From a virus, in IMG/VR virus record IMGVR_UViG_3300020469_003811, positions 1 through 64,000 of that record: DNA of 64,000 bases. The stretch is one strand, 5' to 3'. Positions 1-8,232 of this stretch are shown in pieces. Below the pieces are notes generated by a model, which saw only the letters and a program-made list of their open reading frames with translations, had not been told where the DNA came from and did no database searches. Numbering within the stretch: position 1 is the first letter of the stretch; the number at the start of each line of letters is the position of its first letter. The translations under genes and the position numbers were made by a program.

Positions 1-886
1 TATAGTTGTCTGCAAATTTCCATAAGTTTTCTACTTTTTCCGGATACATTTTTAATAACTCATATGTATCACCAACGTTTCTTTTGTGATTAGCCAATCC
101 TTCGGCTATCAAAGTAGATCCTAATTTAGTAATACTTGCAGGAATATAGTGAACATTTTTTTCTTTCATTATAACATAAGCATCTTCTCCGGAACTAAAA
201 TGATCATAGTCACTATCATTAAAACCAATTATAGCAACTGGTTGTTTAGCTGAAAGAAACTTTGCTAACTCCGGTGTTATATATTGATCCGTAACTACCA
301 TGCAATCGTCAGTCGGTTCACTTATCATTTGAAAAGACCAATATTTTAACATGGCTTCTAATGGTGCCGGATCATGATTTTGAAAGTTTAAATAAATCTT
401 ATGAACATCTTTTATTCTACGAGTGGCATTAATTGTATAAGTTAATGTTGTTAAATCTCCCTCATATGAATTACAAGTTTCATCCCAAATTACATCTGAA
501 GCGGCAACGTTTGTGGAAAACTTAAAAAATTCTTCGTTGTTAAGTGTGGTTGTTGGATACATTCTTAACTTCTGAAATCTTATGTAGTGTTTTAATTGTT
601 GGTACAATCTTTTTTCCACAGCATGACCTTTGCCGCACTTGGAAAAGTCTTTTGCATAACAAAAAGTTTTAGCATGAAAATTTAATCCAGATAACACAAT
701 TTTTGCCCATTCCGTATAACAAGCATTTAATGATTTTATCTCAAAATCAGCTTCATCAATAAATGGTAAAATTATCGTACGAACTATTTCTTGTTTGTCT
801 TTGTCTCTGTTATATTCATTAACAATGTAAACTTGTTTGTCGGCCACGTTCAAATTTTTATGGACCAATGGAAAATGATCTGACAC
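1..886 (-). CDS. Unknown phage protein, C-terminus cut by window edge
   Basis: An open frame of 295 codons runs off the left edge. It begins at a GTG (886-884) preceded by an AAGGAA Shine-Dalgarno, and there is no ATG nearby. The next upstream gene stops only one base away (888), so the two are probably cotranscribed. The visible part is soluble and mixed alpha/beta, with no membrane segment or signal peptide. I recognise no motif. Its position beside a beta-rich structural protein suggests a virion or late function, but that is only inference from context. Confidence 0.7.
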   Translation of the reverse strand, partial: MSDHFPLVHKNLNVADKQVYIVNEYNRDKDKQEIVRTIILPFIDEADFEIKSLNACYTEWAKIVLSGLNFHAKTFCYAKDFSKCGKGHAVEKRLYQQLKHYIRFQKLRMYPTTTLNNEEFFKFSTNVAASDVIWDETCNSYEGDLTTLTYTINATRRIKDVHKIYLNFQNHDPAPLEAMLKYWSFQMISEPTDDCMVVTDQYITPELAKFLSAKQPVAIIGFNDSDYDHFSSGEDAYVIMKEKNVHYIPASITKLGSTLIAEGLANHKRNVGDTYELLKMYPEKVENLWKFADNY

Positions 887-887
887 T

Positions 888-1679
888 TTAATTCCTTAGT
901 AACATTTTGTCAAAAGTACCTGAATTACCCGAACCTGCTTTATATCTTACTCTTATATGTCTACAAGATGATTGAAAGAAAAATGGAGTTGGGCCTGTAT
1001 GAGCTGTCATAGTTATGTCATTGATACCCATACCAACTACATCAATTGGAAACCAATGTGAATCTGAATTGCTAGGTGTGTCATCTAAATTACCTTCAAT
1101 TCTTACATTTCCGGTAAAGTTAGTTGAGTATAAAGAAATAGTATGATTCCTAGCAGTCAAATTACGCTCTGATGCTCCTGACAAATTATCGCTGTAATAA
1201 AATGTATTACGTAACGTAAATGCCGTTGTGTTTTGTGTTGGTCTGGCTTTTGGTATTGCACCATCAATGATTTCTAGTGTGCCTGTGATTTGGCCAGCTC
1301 TATCTGTGTATATTACTGACTGAGTTTTTGTTGCATCTTCAACGTATGCTGTGAAGTTGTAAAAACCATCAGCTACTTCATACAATTCAGTTGCTGTAAA
1401 ACTAACAGAAGCAGTACCGTTTATGGCACTATCAATATCCATTGTTTTAGCAAATATAGTTTCCTTTGATTCAATATCTTGAACTCTGAAATAAACTGTA
1501 TCACCTGTTAAATCATACTTGTTACGGTCTTGATCTAAAAAGGCAAAATTTAGCTTGTTATCTAAGCCGTGATATAGTAAAATGTTTTTATCGTACATAG
1601 TCATATTACTATTTACTTGAGATGACACATTTAGCTGGTGTTGTTCAGCGAAGATATATAATGTATAAGTACTAGACAT
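888..1679 (-). CDS. Putative virion protein with BppU-like N-terminal domain
   Basis: A 263-residue beta-rich, Asn/Thr-rich protein. Residues about 30-140 have the pattern of phage baseplate-upper-protein (BppU-like) N-terminal domains: a D-x-N-K-L-x-F start, an L-T-G-D-T-V-x-F strand, and a G-F-Y-x-F-x-A-Y strand. The rest is low-complexity beta sequence typical of tail appendages. A late promoter ends 5 nt before the ATG, which supports late expression and this start. A tail or baseplate accessory role is inferred; it could equally be a fibre-attachment protein. Confidence 0.7.
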   Translation of the reverse strand: MSSTYTLYIFAEQHQLNVSSQVNSNMTMYDKNILLYHGLDNKLNFAFLDQDRNKYDLTGDTVYFRVQDIESKETIFAKTMDIDSAINGTASVSFTATELYEVADGFYNFTAYVEDATKTQSVIYTDRAGQITGTLEIIDGAIPKARPTQNTTAFTLRNTFYYSDNLSGASERNLTARNHTISLYSTNFTGNVRIEGNLDDTPSNSDSHWFPIDVVGMGINDITMTAHTGPTPFFFQSSCRHIRVRYKAGSGNSGTFDKMLLRN

Positions 1680-1684
1680 ATAGA

Positions 1685-1692
1685 TATTTATG
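1685..1692 (-). promoter_or_regulatory. Late promoter, N5 from ATG
   Basis: CATAAATA on the minus strand, then 5 nt, then the ATG of the gene starting at 1679. The element overlaps the ATG of the divergent plus-strand gene at 1690. Confidence 0.65.
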
Positions 1693-2070
1693 GAAAAAAT
1701 GGATTACGCAGATTTAAAAGAAAAGTTCCCGTTCTTAAGCTGTATACGGCACGGTTTGAATGAGTATGTAGGAATCATACAAAATCAAGACCAATACGTT
1801 ACAACAATGTACATTTACGACAGAATACCCACTCAATCACTGAAAGAAAAGTTCCTAGAACTGGGAGAAATGTGGTGGTGGGAATCAAATAGAACTATTC
1901 CCATTAATATTTTCCTTAACAGAGAGTTTGACAGTTTCAAAGATCAAATAAAAACATTCACTACCAAAGACGTTGAAATTATATTTGGTGTAGCCACTAG
2001 CTTAAACAATGTGATGAAAAAAAGAATAATTAGAAGAAATATTTCACTAGTAAAAAAAACTACTAATTAA
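1690..2070 (+). CDS. Hypothetical phage protein
   Basis: A 126-residue protein divergent from its left neighbour; only 10 bp separate the two ATGs. It is soluble, with a Trp-rich patch (GEMWWWE) near residue 60 and a basic C-terminus (KKRIIRRN). No Shine-Dalgarno is visible before the ATG. I recognise no family. A second in-frame ATG lies three codons downstream and could be the true start. Confidence 0.6.
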   Translation: MEKMDYADLKEKFPFLSCIRHGLNEYVGIIQNQDQYVTTMYIYDRIPTQSLKEKFLELGEMWWWESNRTIPINIFLNREFDSFKDQIKTFTTKDVEIIFGVATSLNNVMKKRIIRRNISLVKKTTN

Positions 2071-2191
2071 AGACCTACAAACAAATTAGCCAACAATAAC
2101 AATATACTAGATGTATATACAGCCGATACATAGTTGAAGCAATTTCGTTTAAAGTGTTTACGCATACTTGTAATTATCCATATAGTAAATT

Positions 2192-2770
2192 TTATACAGC
2201 ATCTTCACAGATTAAATTCATTTGTACTACTATTGCATGAGCATAAGCCACTGCATGAGCTTTCTTAAAGTAGTAACTGCCGTCTGTTGGTTTGTTCCAA
2301 ACATTAGATTCAATCTCTTGCCAATTTTGTTTTAACAGATATCTTTTTGCTGGTCTTATCACTGCCAATACCATTGCCAATTGTTCTATTGTTTTTGGCT
2401 TCATTGTTTTTAAAATGGAACTGTGATCTCCTACGTGAAATAATAGTTTGCTGAAATCTTCTTGTTCTAGTAATTCCCATAATGGCTCCTGTGATACCAG
2501 TTTGTCTAGATGTTGTTCATCTTTAACATCTTTGTAAAGAGAGACATTTAAAATATCTAATTTAAAATATCCTCTTTCTTCTGCTTCTTTGTATTCAATA
2601 TTAGAAACTTTAGCCAACGGATTAACTGGAATATCAGTAAAGTAAACACCTGTATTGTGTTTCTTCATTCTATCCTTATCTTTGATCCCAGCTGGGATAT
2701 GTTTCAAGTGTTTTAATACCTGTTCTCTATCTGCTGTATCAATGTCTATATCAGTTTTAGCTATTTTCAT
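2192..2770 (-). CDS. Miniature DnaE/PolC palm-like protein
   Basis: A 192-residue protein at the end of the replication operon. Seen in sequence: a D-I-D-I-D motif at 7-11; K-L-D-I-L at 70-74; K-P-x-T-I-E-Q-L followed by V-I-R-P at 124-140; F-K-K-A-H-A-V-A-Y-A at 168-177. In bacterial DNA polymerase III alpha (family C), DxD, K-x-D-F-L-G-L, LKKLKP...YRPGP and F-x-KSHAxAYA occur in the same order, and the three Asp of the first two motifs hold the catalytic metals. The protein lacks room for the PHP, fingers and OB domains (DnaE is about 1,160 residues). Homology is my inference from motif order; activity is unknown. It overlaps the upstream gene by 4 nt (ATGA). Confidence 0.5.
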   Translation of the reverse strand: MKIAKTDIDIDTADREQVLKHLKHIPAGIKDKDRMKKHNTGVYFTDIPVNPLAKVSNIEYKEAEERGYFKLDILNVSLYKDVKDEQHLDKLVSQEPLWELLEQEDFSKLLFHVGDHSSILKTMKPKTIEQLAMVLAVIRPAKRYLLKQNWQEIESNVWNKPTDGSYYFKKAHAVAYAHAIVVQMNLICEDAV

Positions 2771-3075
2771 ATCTTGATTTTACTAATATCTTTCAGTTGT
2801 TTTTTATTACTATTCACTTGTTCTTCAATTCTGTTTTTCAAAGAGCCCATGTATATTTCAATCATTTTAACTCTTTTTCCCAAACTTTCCATTTCACTTA
2901 ATGCATTTTGAATAAGTGTTTTGTTTTTATCAAATATTTCTTTATCAGATACCTTAACCAATACCTGTAATTTTCCCCACTCTTCAATCAAGTGTTTTCT
3001 TTCAGTTTCTGACAAAGTCATTGCAGTAGCTATAGAGTTCAAATCTGATATTTCTTGTTTGCTCAATTTTGTCAT
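2767..3075 (-). CDS. Small coiled-coil hypothetical protein
   Basis: A 102-residue, highly helical, Lys/Glu-rich protein with heptad-like spacing over most of its length; no Cys and no membrane segment. It is translationally coupled to both neighbours (1-nt overlap upstream, 4-nt overlap downstream) inside the replication/recombination operon. An adaptor or partner of the adjacent DnaE-like or zinc-finger protein would fit, but nothing in the sequence names a function. Confidence 0.65.
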   Translation of the reverse strand: MTKLSKQEISDLNSIATAMTLSETERKHLIEEWGKLQVLVKVSDKEIFDKNKTLIQNALSEMESLGKRVKMIEIYMGSLKNRIEEQVNSNKKQLKDISKIKI

Positions 3076-3752
3076 TATATAAATGATGCTTTTGTAATTT
3101 CTACTACAAAAGATACATCCTCCTTGCTTTGGTTAAATCTACTAGCCCACTGTCCTGGTGAAACATAATCTTCTATCATAATCATTTCTTGTGGTGTCAA
3201 TGATTCTAAAAATTGTAACCCAGAATTTGAATTATACAATACCCATGGTGATATTTTACCAGATCTAATTAAATGTATAGTTCTTGGTTTGGAACATTTT
3301 GTAAAAAATGTATTCCATGGCATATGGTTTTGTTCACCCCATGACTTCATTGTGAGTATCGTTCTTTCAACTGCTCTATCAGCCGACTCTCTTACAGCAT
3401 ACTCTTTGATATATTCTTCGTATACTGTGTCAGTTGACCATCTGTCAACTCTAACTCTGTTTTTTAATAACCATTCAACATAGTTTTCAATTGAAGACAC
3501 ATACACATCAGAAAGATAATTTGCAAACTTTACAAATGCAGTATAATATTTGCTAGTCATAAAGTCTTCATAATTTCTTTCAGTTTTCATAGTTGAAGAA
3601 GTTATTCTCCAAAAGTGCTGATAACACCTAAAAGCCAATTGAACGTTTTTATCATTTCTATTTGTCCAACGTCTTTTTGGTTCACACATATGAGCAATCA
3701 ATGTATGCTCTGAACTAAATGTTTTGTTGCAGAATTTACAAGTAAACGTCAT
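3075..3752 (-). CDS. Zinc-finger protein of replication operon
   Basis: A 225-residue protein opening with a compact zinc-binding motif: C5-x2-C8 then H21-x-C23 (C2HC type; H16 is also available). The remaining 200 residues are helical and Trp/Tyr-rich without a recognisable catalytic motif. I chose the ATG at 3752 because it overlaps the stop of the upstream 56-residue gene (TAATG); the longer upstream frame would read through that gene. A DNA-binding role is inferred from the finger and the operon. Confidence 0.7.
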   Translation of the reverse strand: MTFTCKFCNKTFSSEHTLIAHMCEPKRRWTNRNDKNVQLAFRCYQHFWRITSSTMKTERNYEDFMTSKYYTAFVKFANYLSDVYVSSIENYVEWLLKNRVRVDRWSTDTVYEEYIKEYAVRESADRAVERTILTMKSWGEQNHMPWNTFFTKCSKPRTIHLIRSGKISPWVLYNSNSGLQFLESLTPQEMIMIEDYVSPGQWASRFNQSKEDVSFVVEITKASFI

Positions 3753-3922
3753 TACCACCACCCCATTACATGGCCATTGCCAAGTATAATCATTAAACAA
3801 GTGACAATATGCAATATTACCCAAAATGTTCTAATGATTAAAACTTGTCTGTCATAATCTTTAGTTTTATCATCTGAGAATGATCCTAATGCATACTGCC
3901 ATATTTTTAGTAAACTTTTCAT
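3752..3922 (-). CDS. Single-pass small membrane protein
   Basis: A 56-residue protein missed by length-filtered gene calling. Residues about 29-48 form one hydrophobic helix, preceded by a charged N-terminus (DDKTKDYDRQ) and ending G-W-W. Its ATG overlaps the upstream stop (ATGA) and its stop overlaps the downstream start, so coupling on both sides supports it as real. Inner-membrane location is predicted; function unknown. Confidence 0.65.
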   Translation of the reverse strand: MKSLLKIWQYALGSFSDDKTKDYDRQVLIIRTFWVILHIVTCLMIILGNGHVMGWW

Positions 3923-4302
3923 AATTTTTCTATATACTTTTTTAATTCTTTGTCTTGCACATCTTTTGGTATTTCATTCTTGTAAAATATTTTATAACTA
4001 TCACTGCCATACTTGCCTATTCCGTATAAGTCAGATGCTTCTTTTCCATTCCAACTCAAGAAGTCTACACTCATACCTCTTAATCTCTTAGCCCTAACTT
4101 TCCACATACCAAGTGGCTTCAATATTCTTTGTTGTGTTTTTACTCTGCCACGTATAAATTTTACAGCATTTGGATATCTTTTGAATAACTCTGGCAACAC
4201 CTGTTTAACTTGTTTTCTATAAGTTTGATTAAGGCATATGACACCAACCATGTGTTGCCATTTGCTTTTGACTTGTTGTTGTACCATTAAATGTTCTACC
4301 AT
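3919..4302 (-). CDS. MBD4-like HhH DNA glycosylase
   Basis: A 127-residue protein matching the glycosylase domain of eukaryotic MBD4, which removes T or U from G mismatches. Seen: a V-I-C-L-N-Q-T helix start (20-27), L-K-P-L-G (61-65) with R-A-K (70-72), the helix-hairpin-helix L-Y-G-I-G-K-Y-G-S-D-S-Y at 92-103, and D117 in Q-D-K-E-L-K-K-Y, aligned by eye to the catalytic Asp of MBD4. It lacks the four-Cys FeS cluster of EndoIII/MutY. A role in repairing deaminated bases, or in host DNA attack, is inferred. It sits in the replication operon and ends in an ATGA overlap. Confidence 0.75.
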   Translation of the reverse strand: MVEHLMVQQQVKSKWQHMVGVICLNQTYRKQVKQVLPELFKRYPNAVKFIRGRVKTQQRILKPLGMWKVRAKRLRGMSVDFLSWNGKEASDLYGIGKYGSDSYKIFYKNEIPKDVQDKELKKYIEKL

Positions 4303-4442
4303 AACTTAAATCTTTCTAGCTTTTTTAATAGTTCTTTTATGGGTTTATAAACCGTCCATATTTCTTCAATATGGCTATCAAGTTTCTTTTCCAACTTGTC
4401 TAACTTCTTCTCAATTCTGTCTAATTGTTTTTTATCGATCAT
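4296..4442 (-). CDS. Small coiled-coil peptide
   Basis: A 48-residue, Lys/Glu-rich protein with an I-x-x-K-L-D-K-L-E-K-K-L-D heptad run. Both ends overlap neighbours: ATGA with the gp62-like gene, and 7 nt with the glycosylase gene. Tight coupling supports expression. Function unknown. Confidence 0.55.
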   Translation of the reverse strand: MIDKKQLDRIEKKLDKLEKKLDSHIEEIWTVYKPIKELLKKLERFKLW

Positions 4443-4915
4443 TTTATCAACTTAATGTCTTTATCTGAATAGCCAGCATCTTTGGCTAATTGTGAAATTT
4501 CTTTTTTTGTTAATGTGGATTTCAATAACTGTAGTTCATCGTTTTTTGCATTTGGATAAACTTCTGATAGAAATTCTTCTACTTTTCCTTTTTTACGTTT
4601 GTTTCCTTTAGGTGCTTTGATCCATGGATGAAACATTTTCTTTCCTGATCCACATAAGCATAATAACTTCCAAAATAACCTACTAGTATCATGATGTTTC
4701 TGTAACGTAGAAAAGTCTCTATTACAGAATTCATTGATATTTTCAATATATGATTCTTGTAAATATTTGTTTCCTTTGATACTTGATACAAAACGCATAG
4801 CTACATATGGTGAAAATGACTTTTTTTCTTCTTCATCTAAACTGTCATACCAATCCATATTACCAATATCGATATTGTATAGCATTTGATTTAGGTTTAA
4901 TTGTTTTTTTGCCAT
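4439..4915 (-). CDS. 62: Clamp loader small subunit-like (gp62)
   Basis: A 158-residue protein with the pattern I associate with marine T4-like gp62: an N-terminal Y-D-S-L-D-E-E-E-K-K-S-F-S-P-Y segment (residues about 23-37), then M-R-F-V-S-S, and a middle W-K-L-L-C-L-C-G-S-G-K motif. T4 gp62 (187 residues) is the non-ATPase subunit that works with gp44 to load the gp45 clamp. gp44 and gp45 are not in this window. The assignment rests on recall of the family pattern and on the replication operon. Confidence 0.6.
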   Translation of the reverse strand: MAKKQLNLNQMLYNIDIGNMDWYDSLDEEEKKSFSPYVAMRFVSSIKGNKYLQESYIENINEFCNRDFSTLQKHHDTSRLFWKLLCLCGSGKKMFHPWIKAPKGNKRKKGKVEEFLSEVYPNAKNDELQLLKSTLTKKEISQLAKDAGYSDKDIKLIK

Positions 4916-5415
4916 TAAAAGAAAGATCCTACATCCATTGTATCTGGTAATTGATTAATATCTTTTGCAAAATACAAACAGTCTGGATTTTCTCCTTCAC
5001 CTAGTGGAACAGCAATAATATGTCCAAATTTAAGTTTTGGAAAATACCATTTAACCTCTTGAAATACATTTACTACTTTTATTTCTGCTGAATTTATTAG
5101 TCCTGTTGTTAATGGGTTCATTGTTAATGCTTCAAAGCCTCTATCATTTAAACTTGTTAATGGAACCATCTCACATTGTCCTAACTCTCTTTCAATCACC
5201 ATTATGCTCCAATCAATTGGCATTTGAATATTAACACCTTTTATTTCTAGTACCATGCTAGGTGCATTAAATGACTCTAAAAAAATTAATGGAATAAAAA
5301 AGAAATCAATATTTTTTGGATTTGTAGTATCTAATACACAGTACTGAAGATCATCAACGAGTTCAGGAACTTTGTTTAGATTATAACTATGGTTGTCTGG
5401 TGTTAAAATTTTCAT
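4915..5415 (-). CDS. Hypothetical protein of replication operon
   Basis: A 166-residue, acidic, beta-rich soluble protein between uvsW and the gp62-like gene, coupled to both (4-nt and 1-nt overlaps). It has no Cys cluster, no nucleotide-binding loop and no membrane segment. I do not recognise a family. Context suggests a DNA-metabolism accessory. Confidence 0.6.
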   Translation of the reverse strand: MKILTPDNHSYNLNKVPELVDDLQYCVLDTTNPKNIDFFFIPLIFLESFNAPSMVLEIKGVNIQMPIDWSIMVIERELGQCEMVPLTSLNDRGFEALTMNPLTTGLINSAEIKVVNVFQEVKWYFPKLKFGHIIAVPLGEGENPDCLYFAKDINQLPDTMDVGSFF

Positions 5416-6863
5416 ATGTTTACCTTACTTACAGTATACGGGTAATTGGCTTCTTTGTAAAACCTTTTTCTTGTTGTTAAGTGTCTTTTTGAATACTTGC
5501 ATTTAGAAGTTATGTCCCAAATTTGTACATGGTCTTTATCTTCTGCTTTTCTTATGCCCCTTCCGATACTTTGTATTACCCTTACAAAGCTCTTTCCGGG
5601 TTCTACAAGCACCAAGTTAAATATTCTTGGTATATTGATACCCACAGCCGCGACACCGTATGTTGCAATTAATACTTTGTGTTTTTCTGTTGCTACTTCG
5701 CTATATTCTTCTTCTCTATCTTCTAGTTTTGTTTTACCTTGTATAAAAACTGCGTCTGGAATTAGGTCTGCTAGTACTTCACCCGACTTAATTCTATCAA
5801 CTAGTATTAGAGTATTTCCGCCCGGACGCATTTCTTCAATTAGATTGCTTAAAAATTGTAATCTGGTTGGATCACTTACTAGATATGCTACTTCTTCTGG
5901 ATAGCTTCTAAATGATCTCATGTCTTGTGTTTGTATAACATTAACATGACATTGTGCTAGTACACCTCTTTCTTGTAATTCTCTTGCTGACAGTTTGTTT
6001 GACACTTTGCCAATTGATGCTTCTAAACTTACTTGTTCAAATTCTTCTTTTGGTATCGTTCCTGTTAGTCCCCATCTAATAGGTATACCCGCAAAAGGCC
6101 CCGTTAATAACGTTTTAAGCACGTCTGCACGTGCCATGTGTACTTCATCTATCATAACGCACGATACATTATCTAAAAATTCATCAATAGGAAAATCAGC
6201 TTCTGATTTTTTTGATTTCTTGTGTAAGTTATTCAAACTTTGCCAAGTACAAATAGTATGTGTGTGTCCTAGTTCTTTACGTTCTCCAAAATACACACCA
6301 ACGTCTAAACCAACTGTTTTATAGTCTGCTTCTGTTTGTGTTACCAAACTTTTATTAGGAACAATTACAATAGTTCTTCCAAACTTTTCACACATCTTAG
6401 ATAGTGCGGCTGTTATAATTGTTTTACCAGCACCTGTGGCTACTTCTTGTAAACTCTGTGGATTACTGATATAATCATTAATTACTTGTACTTGATAATC
6501 TCTTAACACAATTGGTTCTCCTGCTACTGGATGATTCGCTGGCCATACTTTGTCAGCAAAATATTGTTTGTCAATTTTATCAAAAGAAATATCTATATTT
6601 TTTCTATAATCCTCAATTTTAATTTCGTATCCATTTTCTTCAATAGTAGGCAACACCCTGTCTAACAAATTCAAATAGGTTCTTGCTCCTATATCACAAA
6701 AACGTATGTTACCATCCCATCTACCTAGCTTGTATGCAGGTAAATGATATGCATACGGTACGAAAAACTTTAACTTATCAGAAATTTTACGTCTAGTAGA
6801 TACATCTAGACCTTCAAATTTGACGTTTACTTCGTCTTTAATCTTTAATATTGCCGTGCTCAT
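5412..6863 (-). CDS. uvsW: UvsW RNA-DNA/DNA helicase
   Basis: A 483-residue superfamily 2 helicase. The N-terminal about 110 residues form the UvsW DNA-binding region (GRWDGNIRFCD). Walker A ATGAGKT is near 142-149, the DExH box D-E-V-H near 240, motif III as LTGT, and motif VI as Q-S-I-G-R-G-I-R-K. In T4, UvsW unwinds R-loops and branched DNA, switching from origin- to recombination-dependent replication. Length is close to T4 UvsW. It overlaps the upstream hydrolase gene by 26 nt, a normal spacing in this operon. Confidence 0.94.
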   Translation of the reverse strand: MSTAILKIKDEVNVKFEGLDVSTRRKISDKLKFFVPYAYHLPAYKLGRWDGNIRFCDIGARTYLNLLDRVLPTIEENGYEIKIEDYRKNIDISFDKIDKQYFADKVWPANHPVAGEPIVLRDYQVQVINDYISNPQSLQEVATGAGKTIITAALSKMCEKFGRTIVIVPNKSLVTQTEADYKTVGLDVGVYFGERKELGHTHTICTWQSLNNLHKKSKKSEADFPIDEFLDNVSCVMIDEVHMARADVLKTLLTGPFAGIPIRWGLTGTIPKEEFEQVSLEASIGKVSNKLSARELQERGVLAQCHVNVIQTQDMRSFRSYPEEVAYLVSDPTRLQFLSNLIEEMRPGGNTLILVDRIKSGEVLADLIPDAVFIQGKTKLEDREEEYSEVATEKHKVLIATYGVAAVGINIPRIFNLVLVEPGKSFVRVIQSIGRGIRKAEDKDHVQIWDITSKCKYSKRHLTTRKRFYKEANYPYTVSKVNI

Positions 6864-7479
6864 CTAGATATGTCTCATTTAATTGATATATTGTAGTTTC
6901 AATTCTTCGTGTATATGTTTGTCCTAGTTCACTAAATTCAGTTAAAAATTTTGCTAGTGTTATAGCATCTGCTTTTTCTTCAAACTTTAACATCATTCCT
7001 CTAGCCGTTCTAAAACCTTCATATGCTGGATGACGATTTAACAAATCATAATAATATGCTGTACAGTCACACCAATCACTAAAAACTTTTATTCCCCATT
7101 TTGCGTCTGGATTGCCTCTAGCTTTTATTTGCTCCTCGTTTTTATCCCAAGTACGAATGCCAAAAATATTATATGCTTCTTTGGCAAATCTAGATGTTCC
7201 CCAACCTGACTCATGTGCCGCTTGAGCTATTATTAATGCAGTTGGTATTAGTTGATCTTTCGGCATATCTTTTTCTATTTCATTTAAGCATTTTTTTATT
7301 GCATGAATAAACTTATGCTTGTCGTCCTTATACTGTACTACTTCAATTACAGAGTGTTCTGTTTTAATAATTTTTTGAACTTTTTTAGTTTGTTTTTTGG
7401 GCGTATCTTCTATTAAATCAGTTGTCCAAAATAATATTGGTATTACCAACAGTATTGCTATAAAAAGTATTGTTCTCAT
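6838..7479 (-). CDS. Bax-like N-acetylglucosaminidase with signal anchor
   Basis: A 213-residue protein of the Bax/FlgJ glucosaminidase family (GH73-like). Residues 3-20 are a hydrophobic signal anchor after a short basic start. The catalytic motif is Q-A-A-H-E-S-G-W-G-T with E90, followed by Y-N-I-F-G-I and the C-terminal Y-x-x-x-I. It would cleave the glycan strands of peptidoglycan in the periplasm, so it is a candidate endolysin, exported like signal-arrest-release lysins. The location between uvsY and uvsW, inside an early operon, is unexpected for a lysis gene. No holin is recognisable beside it. Confidence 0.85.
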   Translation of the reverse strand: MRTILFIAILLVIPILFWTTDLIEDTPKKQTKKVQKIIKTEHSVIEVVQYKDDKHKFIHAIKKCLNEIEKDMPKDQLIPTALIIAQAAHESGWGTSRFAKEAYNIFGIRTWDKNEEQIKARGNPDAKWGIKVFSDWCDCTAYYYDLLNRHPAYEGFRTARGMMLKFEEKADAITLAKFLTEFSELGQTYTRRIETTIYQLNETYLDEHGNIKD

Positions 7480-7498
7480 ATATTATTATAACACAAAA

Positions 7499-7969
7499 TT
7501 ATTTTTTTGCAAATAATTCCGCATCATCTAACCCTGCTACCCTTAATTTTACAATGTTATTAATTTGAAACTGCTTTGAATCAATAGCTTTTAACAATCC
7601 TAAAAACTTATTCCTCAATAATGCAAACTCATTTACTAGATTCGAAGTGTCTACTACTTCCTGTTCTCCTTCAATATAGTTTTTTACATCATTTGATGTT
7701 AATGCTCGTTGATAGTTTTCTAAATATGTTCTATAGTATTTGCTTTTTACTTGCCTTAATTTAATATTTAGAAATTCTAAGATGGCTTCAATTTCTTGCA
7801 ATTGGTTAAACCTATGTTCTACTATTCCTGGAACATTACTAGCATTCTTTTCAATATTTCCTTTCATGCCAGTTTCTACTCTAGCTTCTTCCAACTGATC
7901 TTCAAAATGGTCTATACAGTCAGGAAGTTTACTCAAGTTTTGTGAAACTATATTATACCATTTTGCCAT
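7499..7969 (-). CDS. uvsY: UvsY recombination mediator
   Basis: A 156-residue helical protein with the UvsY signature of the central region: R-F-N-Q-L-Q-E-I-E followed by L-R-Q-V-K-S-K-Y-Y. T4 UvsY (137 residues) helps UvsX displace gp32 from single-stranded DNA. The neighbours gp32, uvsX and uvsW make the assignment firm. Its ATG is coupled to the stop of the acidic 87-residue gene. Confidence 0.9.
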   Translation of the reverse strand: MAKWYNIVSQNLSKLPDCIDHFEDQLEEARVETGMKGNIEKNASNVPGIVEHRFNQLQEIEAILEFLNIKLRQVKSKYYRTYLENYQRALTSNDVKNYIEGEQEVVDTSNLVNEFALLRNKFLGLLKAIDSKQFQINNIVKLRVAGLDDAELFAKK

Positions 7970-8232
7970 TAATAATCATCACTTTCTGCATCACTTCCAT
8001 AATCTTCTGAATAGTCTTCATCATCATCTGTATCAAGATAGTAACCATCAATAGCATCAGCTAGATAATCATCAACATCTTTAAACTCTTGCTGAGCTTG
8101 ATCATCTAACCCATACTCGTCTAATAATAGCACAAAGGCTTTAGCGGCATCTAACCTGTCTTTTGCAGGAACGTAGTTACTCAGTTTCTGCCATGTCTCT
8201 ATTAGAAGCTCGATTTCCGTCTGTGTCATCAT
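7969..8232 (-). CDS. Acidic hypothetical protein between uvsX and uvsY
   Basis: An 87-residue protein. The first 55 residues are helical and the last 30 are almost all Asp/Glu/Tyr/Ser. It overlaps the 3' end of uvsX by 56 nt in another frame. Such acidic tails often mimic DNA or contact recombinase/SSB surfaces; that role is inference only. Confidence 0.65.
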   Translation of the reverse strand: MMTQTEIELLIETWQKLSNYVPAKDRLDAAKAFVLLLDEYGLDDQAQQEFKDVDDYLADAIDGYYLDTDDDEDYSEDYGSDAESDDY

